Shown here piece by piece: positions 54,615-64,000 of a stretch of 64,000 nt of DNA (position 1 is its first letter; every line of letters begins with the position of its first letter). The position numbers and the translations under genes were made by a program. This stretch comes from Neoceratodus forsteri (taxonomy: Eukaryota; Chordata; Ceratodontiformes; Ceratodontidae): NCBI GenBank assembly GCA_016271365.2, contig CM057456.1, positions 659,211,501-659,275,500 of the forward strand, written 5' to 3'. The notes under the pieces were generated by a model. The model was not told where the DNA came from. It ran no database searches and saw only the letters and a program-made list of their open reading frames with translations.

Positions 54615-57019
54615 TTACAATCCCGACGTGCGAGCCTTGTAAAGAAACTCGAGCTGCTCACGGTGTTGGCGGAGTGTACGTCGCAGGCAGCAAAGCATAA
54701 TAATCAAAGTGAATATCAAAAATGCTTGTATAATTACAAAACCTTTGAAAGTAATCTCTAACCAGGTGTTAGTCAAGGCATTATTTATATTTCCATCATT
54801 AATCAGGTCAAGAACAGCTTAATTGGCCTTGGTAATATTATTGCTGATGTGGATGAGGTGTGTGTCCTTCCTGTCTAAAAGTGATTTCAGTGTAAGTGTA
54901 AGTGGGTCTATGTGTACGTTAAAGTATGGTAAGTATTCTGACAGTGTGAGTAGATAATCTGGGTTACCATCAATAATGTCTGCATCCATAAGGGGGACGG
55001 GGGTTATAACAGTATGTCCAATAACAGTTTTCTGGTGGGGAACAAAACAAAAGCTGGGGTAATCAATAGCACAAGCAACAGAACCATATGTATAAGTCTT
55101 GTGATTAGTGATGACGCAATACTCGCCATCTGAGTTGTACTGTGAATGCACAGTAGGTAGTCTCCACTTTTGCAACTGGACAGGGCATGTGTAAATCATC
55201 TTCGAAATCCGTGTTGACAGGTGAATGAGCTTCCTCACGATAGGATTGGTAAAGCGGATTCGGAGACAAAGTTGAGTCAAAAGGGTTGGTGCCGTTCTCA
55301 GTGATGTCATCATCCATAGGGAAGTCCAATCAATGCTGTCTGGAGAGTAGCCACAAACAGGGCGTATAACATCAAACACATCACATCGGCACAGGTAGAT
55401 GTATTGCTTTTTCGCACAGCAGTCCGTGTGCAGAGCCACCCAGGCATCCAAGAAAGAATGGTAGACCAGCAGAGGTGGTAGATCCAGGTGTTCTCTGTAG
55501 ATGTCTTCATCCAAATGCCCAATAGAATGTGCCAGTGCAAGCTTGTCAAACAAAGCTGTAGTGGGATCAAAACGTGGTAAGGAGACAGTAAAAGAAACAA
55601 ACATGGTATCTGTTATGGAATATTTCTTAGTAGTGAAACAAGAACCAGTATTAGGGTGTCTGGTCACAAACCCCAAATTCCTAGCTGTGGAGAGTGGAAT
55701 AGACAAAGTCTGTTGCATACACATGGAAACACAACTAGAAGTTTTACATCTTGGACAATACCATTTGGAAATGCATCTATCATGTATGATGTCAGGAATT
55801 CTTCCAGATTCTAGATCACGGAAGAGGTTGTTGATGGTAGTGATAATGTATGAACCATACGCAGAGCAGAGTATTTCCCTAGCAATGTATTGTTTATCTG
55901 CTTCTCTATTGTTCTGTTGTATGAGTGCGTTAATCTTATCTTTTGAATCAGTGAAGGCTTTAGCGATGTCGTGCATGTTGTATACAGTGTATCTCTCTTC
56001 TGACTAAGGCCATCCACACCATGCAATAATGGAGGTAAAACATTGTTAACCAAGCCAGTGGAGAACTTGGCAGAATGACTTTTGATAGCAGCAATGTCTG
56101 CTTTATTCCAGATAGACATAGCAGTACCATAAAGTCCTGTGACAGTACCTGTAGCACCTGTAACATCAGAACTGTCAACTTCACGTTTGTTACGTTTATA
56201 ATTCAAACTACCAGGAGGGGTTTTCCTCCTAAAATTACCTCTATGTTCAGTAGAATAGACCCCAGTAAAGGGATCCTTCGTACAAATCTGAAATGCAGCT
56301 AAACTATCAAGTAATAATGTACTATAAAATGCAGATGTATTAGTATTGTGACACATACCAAACTCTTTCATATTCCAGCAAGTAAGATTAAATAAAACAG
56401 GTATATGCATAAACTGTAAATTATTAATCAAAGAACCTGGGAGGGCAGTGGCTGTGAGACCACTAAGGGGACCAGGGTTATGTTTTGGACATTACATAAG
56501 CTGTTTATCAGTGGGCGGTAACACAGAGAGATACATGGCAGCAGAGGCCATGTGGTGTATAGCACAAAATCTGCGAGTGGAATCTTTGGATAGAGAATTA
56601 CAGTAAGAAGGATCTATTAAGGCAGTAGTATTGTACAACCCAGAATGTCTTAGTGCACTTTGTAACAAGGACAGGGAACCATTTGGGGATAATTTAGCAT
56701 TGGGCCAACCCTAAAAAGTGCCTTTGGAGAGTTTGGCCACAGGGAGCATTTGTCCTTGTGATGTGGTTTGCCACTCAATTTGAAGGGTAGATTTGTCAGG
56801 AACAATGACTGAGGCAGTGAGGTAAGCATCGGAACCTTCCTGGACAGTGATCATGGTATCTGGTATTTTGATGGAAACTCCCTCTGTAGGAGGTGCTGGA
56901 GGATCCAGTTGTCGTAGGAGGTCTGGTACCATGCCTTGGACACAGGGGATCACTCCTGAAAGGAGGAAATATAGGAACAAGATAGCTATCTTGTTAGTGT
57001 ATCTGAAAAGGAAGATCAA
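54615..57019 (-). pseudogene. proviral env, broken
   Basis: Env glycoproteins are made as a surface and a transmembrane (TM) subunit cut by furin. ATG 57019 overlaps the end of pol by 26 nt. A signal peptide is evident (hydrophobic residues about 8-23). In-frame stops lie at 56711-56713 (TAG), 56492-56494 (TAA) and 54819-54821 (TAA), with one frameshift near 55980. A furin-type RNKR lies at 56194-56183, followed by a glycine/alanine-rich stretch that may be the fusion peptide. A hydrophobic membrane anchor is at about 54743-54685, then a short tail ending at 54615. The TM part is about 520 codons long, more like epsilonretroviruses or spumaviruses than gammaretroviruses. No product is expected. 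Confidence 0.75.
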
Positions 57020-60000
57020 AGATTAGTGTATTAGTACAATTCCGCCCCATGGGGTTAGGAAAAGTAAGTTTAGCTCCTTTGTACAGTTTCAACTGGTTTG
57101 CATGCAACCATTTATCAGTCAGTTTGTTGTTGTGCAGGAGTCTAACTTGATAGACTACCGGACTGAGCTTGTTGACAATGGGGTATGGACCTTCCCATTT
57201 ACTGGAGAAGGAGTGAGTGGGATGTGCAAATCGAAGTACCATTACCTGATCTCCAACCTGCCAGTCCACTTCTTGTGCGTGTTTGTCAAATTGTATTTGG
57301 ATTGTTGCTGGGCTTTGCCCATGCAGTTCAGCATACAAGTATGTGTGTATGAGGTCTTTTCTGAGTTTTTCCACATACTGGTCCACAGACATGCGGTCTC
57401 CGGTGGGGGTGTGCAGGTCAAACAGCAAGTGTTCAGGTAATCTCATCTGTCTACCAGTCATCACCTCAAAGGGTGTTAGCTGGGTAGTGGCTGAGGGTGT
57501 GCCCCTGATTGTCATAAGGAGTAAAGGCAACAGGGAATCCCAGGTTTTGGGATTGTCCTCAATAAATTCGGAAAGCATTTGCTTAATCCATCTGTTGGCT
57601 CTTTCTACTTGACCTGAGGATTGAGGATGATAAGGAATGTGGAACTTTTGTTGAACTCCAAGGAGTTCAAGGGACTCTTTCATTAACTCACCTGTAAAAC
57701 TAGTTCCTTTGTCGGAGTCTACCTTAAGAGGCAGGCCCCAACTGGAGAAAATCTGTTCTACCAGGATTTTGGCAGTTATCTTTGCGGTGCATGTCTTAGT
57801 GGGGAAAGAGTCTACCCACTTAGAGAATAGGTCGGTCACCACCAGAGCTTACTTATTGTTTCTACTGGTATTGGTCAGAGGGCCAAGAAAACCAATTTGG
57901 ATGGCATGCTAAGGGCCAGAATGTCTTTGTGGTAAAAGTTTTGCATTTCATTTTGTAGGTATGGGATTGTTTTGTGCACAAACAAGGCAATTGTCTATGT
58001 ACTGTTTAACATCTTTGGTGATACCAGGCCACCAGGCGGTGGTCTTGAGTCGTTGGAGGGTGTTCTCTGCTCCCTGGTGTCCACCAGTAGGAGTATCGTG
58101 TACTTGGTGCAAAAATTGAGATCTTAGATGTCTGGGGACTACCCACAACTTGGTGGTAGTGTCATCTGGTTGGAACCAAATGAGCTTGTCATCAGGGGAT
58201 AAGTGCAACTTACCTTCATGCCTTCAGTATGGGTTATGTGTAGGTAGCCTTTCTTCAGTACCCTTGTCAAGGAATCTGAACACCTCTCTGAGTTCAGTGT
58301 CCAGATGTTGGGCTGCTGAGAGGTCCAAGGGGGAAAAAGACTCAGATTTCTTCTTGAGGGCTGCAACATGCACAGCTGCATTAGCTTCTGGATGGTCCAT
58401 CGCCCAGACATTCCCCCCTCGGGCCCCTTCCTTAGCAAGGGTATCTGTAGTGTCATTGAAAGCATGATAGGGGTCATGAAGAGAGTGCACTTTGACCTTG
58501 TGAAAATAAAGTTTGTGTGTGAACTTCTGTGCCAATGCATGTATGTATATTATCAATTCTTTGTACTTCACTGGGCTGCTGTCAGAAGAGAGGAAGGAGT
58601 TCTTCTGCCAGAAGGGAAGAAATTCTGTAAGGGAACAACAAACCCAGTTAGAGTCTGTAAAGATGATAGTATCCTGAGTTCCATGTTGGATGAACTCAAG
58701 GGCACAGGCCACCGCTGCCATATCTGCATACTGTGATGAAGCTACACTACAGCGTTAAGATATCTTAATGGTGTTTCCATAAGGGTAGAAGATTACCAAA
58801 ATACCTATCCCTGCAATCTGTTCTCCCTGATAGTAAGATGCTGAACCATCAGTAAAAATATGGCACAAAGAAGTACTCTCGAGTACTTGTGGCATGGCAG
58901 GGAGGAAAGGACCTGGATCTGGAAGATCAGGTGACTGTAGTGTACAGTCATGGGGTTCTCCCTGAAAAAGGAGACCATGAGCTAGCAGAGATGGAACTTT
59001 GGTCGGGTGGACCTGGATATCTCTATCCTGGAGGAGAAGTGACCAGTGTGTCAGCCTAGTGTTACAGACTGACCCATCCTTCACTTTATCTGAGAGCAAA
59101 AAGGTAGTCGACATGTGGTTAGTGTTGATGATCAATGGTGAGTACCCAATGATATACAAGGAGTGCTTGATAGCCCAGTAGGTGGCCAGAAGGTTCCTTT
59201 CACAAAGGCCATACTTCTGCTCCATTGGGGTCAAGAGCTGCGATGCATATGCAATGGGTCTCAAGGTGCCATGCACCTTCCGGGCCAACACTGCTGACAT
59301 GGCAATGTCAGAGGTGGCACACTCAAGATGGAATGGTAGTGCCGGATTGGGGTTAACCAGTGCTGGGGTGGAGGCCAGAGCCTCCTTCAGTGACGTCACA
59401 GTCTCGGTGTGGTTAGGACCCCAAGTCCATGGTACATCCTTTCTGAGTAATTCATACAGAGGAGCAGCTTTTTGAGCAAAATCACAAATGAAATCTCTCG
59501 AATAGTTTACCATACCTAGAAACCTTTGAAGAGTTGCCACACTGGTAGGCAATGGCAAGTCTTGTAATCCCTGTACCTTCTTCCAGGTAGGGCTTTGACC
59601 CTGGTCAGTGATTTTTTAGACCCAGAAAGAATACTTCCTTCTGACACAATTGTGCTTTTGCCGGGTTACATTTCAGGCCTGCTCTCTGGATGAGAGTCAG
59701 TAGTTCGTCCAGGAGATCCAGATGTTGTTTCTGCGTGGCCATGGCCAGCAACAGGTCATCCACATACTGTAAGAGACATTGGGGGGTAGAGGAACTCTGG
59801 AGGGCGTCCATCATGTGAAGATGGAAGAGGGATGGACTGTTATGGAATCCTTGTGGCAAGCAAGTCCACGTGTACTGTCGTCCTTCAAAGGTGAAGGCAA
59901 ATTTATATTGACTCTTGAGGGCCAATGGCAATGACCAAAAACCATTGGAAATATCCAGGGCACTGAACCATTTCTGATCAGGTGTTAGAAGTTGGAGCAC

Positions 60001-60816
60001 ATCTGGTGCCGATGCAACAGTTGGGGAACAACTGGGAGTGACCTGATTCAGTTTCCTGTAGTCTATAGCAAGTCTCCAGGTGCCTGTGGGTTTCTTCACG
60101 GGCCATACTGGGGAGTTGGCAGTAGAAACACAAGTTCTGATTACTCCTTGTTTAAGGAGTGACTTGATCGTTTCTCTAAGGGAAGGCAAGGCCTCAGTTG
60201 GAAAAGGGTATTGCCTTTGCCTTTCATGTGCTGGGCCAGGCACCTCAATGATAGTGTGCATTCTACCACAGTCAGGCTTGTTAACTGCAAACACTTCCAA
60301 ATGTCGTTGCAGAATAGGTAAGAGTTTTGTTAAAAGTTCATGATTCTTGAACAAATCTATGACATCATACTCTTTGTCATTGACAGATATCGTTGCCACA
60401 ACATGTGAGTCGGGAATCAGGATGGTATGGTATTGACCCTGAATCTGTATCAACAGCATGTTAGCCAAATCCACCACACAGCCGTGTGGTGCAAGGAAAT
60501 CGATTCCTATGATACTAGGATGATCATGCAGTACCATCAGTTGGAAAGTATGTGAGGCCTTTAGGTGGCCTAGCTCTACCGGTAAGGGTAGAGAATGGTA
60601 TGCAGGCAGCCTAGTACCATCAACTCCTGACATGTTGGTCTTCCATCCGGTAGACCAAGGGGACGTATCCGGGTGTTCGTCATGTAGTACAGATACAGCT
60701 GCACCTGTATCTAGTAGGACTACTAGTTGGCGGCCCCCGACCTCGGCCTCAATGCAGGGCCTTCCGTTTGTATCCAAGACCAGCTTGTTTACAATACGGA
60801 CTGGGGTCTGTAATTG
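56994..60816 (-). pseudogene. proviral pro-pol, broken
   Basis: Protease with LLDTGAA (aspartate codon near 60711), RT with LPQGF and YVDD (residues 307-311 and 338-341 of the 60777-59605 frame), RNase H (FTDGSAS near 58860, TDSN), integrase zinc region (H...H...C..C, 58208-57948) and core with VTD, DSDKG and QVERAN (57842-56994), then a C-terminal W...GPYPIV domain. Lesions: an extra A in an A-run near 59613-59618 shifts the frame after RT, and stops lie at 58755, 58224, 57948, 57909 and 57849. Catalytic residues of protease, RT and integrase are still readable. It cannot give a full polyprotein. Confidence 0.85.
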
Positions 60817-60819
60817 TCA
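60808..60819 (-). promoter_or_regulatory. gag/pro stop codon in readthrough context
   Basis: In viral sense the frame reads TGA CAA TTA CAG, and the same frame continues into the protease. Stop-CARYYA is the readthrough context known from tobacco mosaic virus (TAG CAA TTA). Gamma- and epsilonretroviruses make Gag-Pol by readthrough at this very junction. Function is inferred. Confidence 0.55.
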
Positions 60820-63054
60820 ATCCGTATTGCCGGAAGCATGCAGAGGTTGGACCTGGCTTGCGTGAATGACTTCACAGTGCTGTACCGATGCGATATAGGG
60901 AGGAGCTTCTGGGTTCAGGCTTGTATGGGTCTGTGGGCTTGTACTTCCGGCATCTCCATGGCCGGTTGTGGCGTGGACCACAAATGTGCAAGAGTCTGTC
61001 GGAACAGCATCCGCTACAGAGCGCACTTGTCCCAGGAGCTCTCGGAATTTTTGATTTTCTTCAGCTATCTCCCTATATGAAGGACCCATTCTCTGTGATG
61101 GTTTCCCTCTGCCCTTATGCCTCCTGTTCTTAGGCCAATTCCGGTTCCCACCTCACTGCTGTTGTTGTTGGGCCTGTTGGGGGTGTTGGTTACCAGATGG
61201 AGGGGCTGACGGATGTTTGGTCTGCTGGTGTTGGGCTTGCCTTTCCACTGTATAATGTGTCGTGGTCCCGGGGGTGGGTTCCACGGCAGCTACTTTCTTG
61301 GAACCGGAACCCAAATCACGGATGTACAGTTGATATACCCTCTCGGTTTTCCGAAGAATATTAGCAAACCTATCCGTATTTTGGTAAATGGTTGGCTCTA
61401 CCTTTTCTCTTACTGCTGGGATCATGTTCCTAAGGAACAAGGTCTTATATTCAATAAGATCTAGATCTGCAGCTTCTTGTGCCAGGTGTTTTCCTGCTCG
61501 GTAGGCCATCTAGAGTCTCTGGTGGTAGGTCGCTGGGCTTTCTTTTGCATTCTGCTTTACGGGGTATGCCAGCATCACTCCTACTACACCTGGGCTGTGA
61601 GCAGAAATGAACTCAGCTGCAACTTCATCAAAGGTAGTGTTCCCATCCTGGCGAACTACTTCAGGGAGTTTGGCCCATGAACCAGGATCGATGGTCTGGT
61701 GTAGTATTTGGACCTGATATTCTACAGTGAGGCTGAGCATCTCGTATTTAGAACACACCTTTTCCAAGTGACAGCTGAGGTTGTCGGACGGGCTCATCCG
61801 ACCGATGCTGTCAGTGATTTGCTGAACAGAGTAGGCCATTTGTAGGGGATTAGTAGGTGGTCGATCAGGCAAAGGTAACGCATCTCATGCACCATCCAAG
61901 GCTGCACGAGCAGCAGCTTTCGGCTGCAGTATGGACAACACCTTCCTGAGTGCCAGCTTCTTGGAAAAATCTGTCGAATTTGACTTTTAATAGCTTTCAT
62001 ACTCCTTTCAGGAAGAGGAACATTGCCTAATGCTCTATCAATCACAGTTTCTATCTCTTGCCTGTCTTCCACACTAGTAGCGGCTACCGGAGGTGCCATC
62101 GGGACCAGGCTTGAGCCTGCTCCCCCCCTATCATGGGCGCCGCCATGTTGGCATTTCCCATGATGAGCGTCACGACGTCATCGAAGTGTGACCTGGGGAG
62201 TTGGGGGGTGGGGACCCGCCATGCTGTGGATGGCTGGGTGGGGATTCTGGGCCATAGTAGGGGCATGACTGGGCATTGTATTGTGAGGCATCATCAGATA
62301 ACTCCCCTTCTGATGAGTGAAAGGCAGGGGCTACGCCTCCCATTGCCTTAACATGGCCAGCCAGAACCTCTTGCTGATGGCGCAGTGTTGCCAGCTTAGC
62401 TCTACATTCATCATGATTCACACTTGCAACATCCATATCAACCTAATCCTGCTTCTGTTTTTGCAAAACTCAGTACGTGGCGCTCAATTCGCGATTGTCC
62501 CTATAGGCTATTTCTAAATCATTACGTACCTGGTTGATATCGTCCTGACGCTCACCCATTTCATCACTCAACTGTGCATTCACAGCACTCAATAAATCAT
62601 TCATTTGCACAACCTGACTCTTATCCTGTCTCAAACTTTCAAACTCCTGCTTCAAAGTATACATTTCTTGTTCACCAGCCTGTGCTGAATGATGCAATAG
62701 TGAATCCTTTTAATTTAGCAGAGTTTGGAGCTCAGACTCCAAGTTCTGCTGCAGTCTAATACATTCTGTTTCCTGTAAACCCATCTCTTGCTTAAGAGAT
62801 GCGATCTGCAGATCAAGGGTTTGAAACCTCGCTTCGGAGGCTTCCAGAGCAGCATAGAGAGCGGCGACCATCAACCTTTTAGCGTGACGCTTATTGGTTG
62901 ACTGTCGCGTCTCTGCATACTGGGTTGAAATCCCCAGTACAGGGTTATTGGATTGACTTGCGTCCCGCGCGACGTCAGCCCATCCTCCATGGGAGGCAAG
63001 GAAATTTGAGACATCGAGTCTCAGTTCTGTGTAGATGTCTGATACTGTGGCCAT
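60817..63054 (-). pseudogene. proviral gag, broken
   Basis: Gag builds the particle. ATG 63054 (MATVSDIYTELRL) opens a coiled-coil-rich N-terminal part (to about 62470), then a P/H-rich part, a capsid-like part (61872-61153; PSDNLSCHLEKVCSKYEML, NMIPAVREKVEPTIYQN), a glutamine-rich end and a basic RG-containing stretch (NRRHKGRGKPSQR) near 61110. In-frame stops lie at 62710, 62470, 62443, 61510 and 61153, and frameshifts lie around 62,170-61,880. No CCHC zinc knuckle was seen. The last codon before the protease region is TGA 60817-60819 (see the readthrough site). Confidence 0.7.
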
Positions 63055-63360
63055 TGTGTGGGAGGGAACGAAAATTCAAACTGTGAAAAAGACAGCGTGT
63101 TGCGTATCGATCCACAACATGAGTACTTTAAACACAGCCGGGCTACTGTATAAGTTGCAGGCTTGCAATTCAAAGCTGCTATGGAGTGGGTCGAGACAGC
63201 ATCGACCACACCCGAAAAGTCAGCCAGACTTTGCAAGTGACTACAAACTGGTCTTTTTTTTTTTTTAAATGGGAGAGGTGGTACAGGAATGTACACCTAC
63301 AGTCCCCATGGGAAGGGAAAAGTTTAAGCAACAAATGAAAACTTACAAATACCAAATATC

Positions 63361-63378
63361 GCCTGCACACGGTCGCCA
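63361..63378 (-). promoter_or_regulatory. primer-binding site
   Basis: TGGCGACCGTGTGCAGGC in viral sense, three bases (AAT) after the 5' LTR. It starts with the obligatory TGG. The tRNA is uncertain; an arginine tRNA is a candidate. Confidence 0.7.
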
Positions 63379-63381
63379 ATT

Positions 63382-64000
63382 TGTCGAGGGGTCTAACCCC
63401 TCACCTTCAGATTCTTGACGATATTGGAAATGCAAGTAATCACAAACAAGTTGCATTTAAGTAATAAACAAGTTTATTACTACAAAAGGGATAAATCACA
63501 GTTGCCCTAAGCAGTTCTTACCAATATGAACCGGGAGCCAGTGCTAAGCGTTCCCTACACCTCAAGGTTTCTCTGTAGTCTCTTGGGATCTCTCGGGTCT
63601 GCGAGGTGTAAAGCCTGTGCATTACATTATATACCTATGATAATTACTATGGTTACTAAAAGATAGTAACATTTCTAGTTACAGAGATGAGCCCTATTGG
63701 CTAAATTAGAGTTGGCTCCACGATCCAAGATAACATTATACAATTCTGTAAAGTCAGCAGTTTTAGAACAAAGAAGTTCTTATACAGAGTCTTACATAAC
63801 CAAATGTAGTGGTGCACATCACCAAAAGGATGGCAATGTTGCCTTACATATTATAATTACTTCAAAGACAGGTGTCTTGGCATCTGGCAAGTAAGAAATA
63901 GACAGAAAATACATGGTATAATATGTGTGCATTACCAAGCAAAAGTGGATTACAACAATATGCATTCATATCCTGACATCTACTCTTATACGGTAGATGC
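63382..64000 (-). repeat. 5' LTR of the provirus (cut by window end)
   Basis: In viral sense it shows a CCAAT box (TAGCCAATAGG, 63703-63693), a TATA-like TATATAAT (63633-63626) and AATAAA (63477-63472), correctly ordered for U3-R-U5. It ends …CTCGACA at 63382. Confidence 0.8.

Larger units (their letters stand above)
53834..64000 (-). mobile_element. endogenous retrovirus, gamma/epsilon-like, runs past the window end
   Basis: Two LTRs enclose a minus-strand gag-pro-pol-env, with the usual 18-nt primer-binding site and a polypurine tract. The pol motifs (LLDTGAAVSVL, LPQGFHNSPSLF, YVDDLLLA; integrase after RNase H) and the same-frame gag/pro arrangement are gamma/epsilon-like. Every gene is broken. 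The env transmembrane subunit is long for a gammaretrovirus. Class placement is by motif only. Confidence 0.85.

Noticed and set aside
62310..62330. CTGATGAGTGAAAG on the plus strand as a hammerhead
   Set aside because: There is no room for stem II between CTGATGA and GAAA.

Overview
The window is repeat-rich nuclear DNA from a vertebrate. It holds at least six CR1-type LINE copies with 3' ends built on an 8-bp TTTCTATG/ATTCTATG repeat, three L2-type LINEs, a hAT and a PIF/Harbinger DNA transposon, a provirus with two LTRs, fold-back repeats and microsatellites. The mixture of CR1, L2, hAT, Harbinger and hammerhead-bearing tandem repeats fits an amphibian best (a caecilian is my guess), but a reptile or lungfish cannot be excluded from sequence alone. 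No bacterial-type gene, rRNA or convincing tRNA is present.

Layout. 1-10.1 kb: CR1 copies on the minus strand and one L2 copy (plus strand) cut in two by a nearly full-length CR1 that still shows an SGNH-esterase ORF1. 10.3-30.5 kb: a decayed gene on the minus strand, pieced together from nine exons. It belongs to a transposase-like family common in fish and amphibians (DGR.DSPG, VTD.H, FDVW..AK, N.HE, LE.F motifs). Splice phases agree across most exon joins, and LINEs, a hammerhead array and MITEs sit in its introns. 16.998-20.45 kb: an L2 element (minus) with a 2A-like DTETNPGP motif at its N-terminus. 20.5-21.45 kb: 2.5 tandem 369-bp units, two of which carry a type I hammerhead ribozyme on the minus strand, flanked by a 12-bp duplication; this looks like an animal retrozyme and is the most exciting item. 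31-37 kb: a third L2 and an old CR1. 37-45 kb: fold-back repeats, a tandem array of palindromic units, a MITE pair and a 922-bp insertion with a 12-bp duplication. 45.3-53.3 kb: a hAT transposase gene split by a 5.49-kb Harbinger element (TAA duplication) carrying a Myb-like gene and a transposase gene facing each other. 53.37-53.83 kb: an 80-bp minisatellite, directly abutted by a minus-strand provirus (53,834 to beyond the window end) with gag, pro-pol and env, all broken by stops and frameshifts.

Nearly every coding region is a mobile-element gene and nearly all are inactivated. The interest lies in nested insertions, the ribozyme array, recoding signals (2A-like motif; a TGA-CAATTA readthrough context at the gag/pro junction) and the exon-by-exon reconstruction of the transposase-like gene. 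All assignments come from reading motifs by eye; no database search was run.
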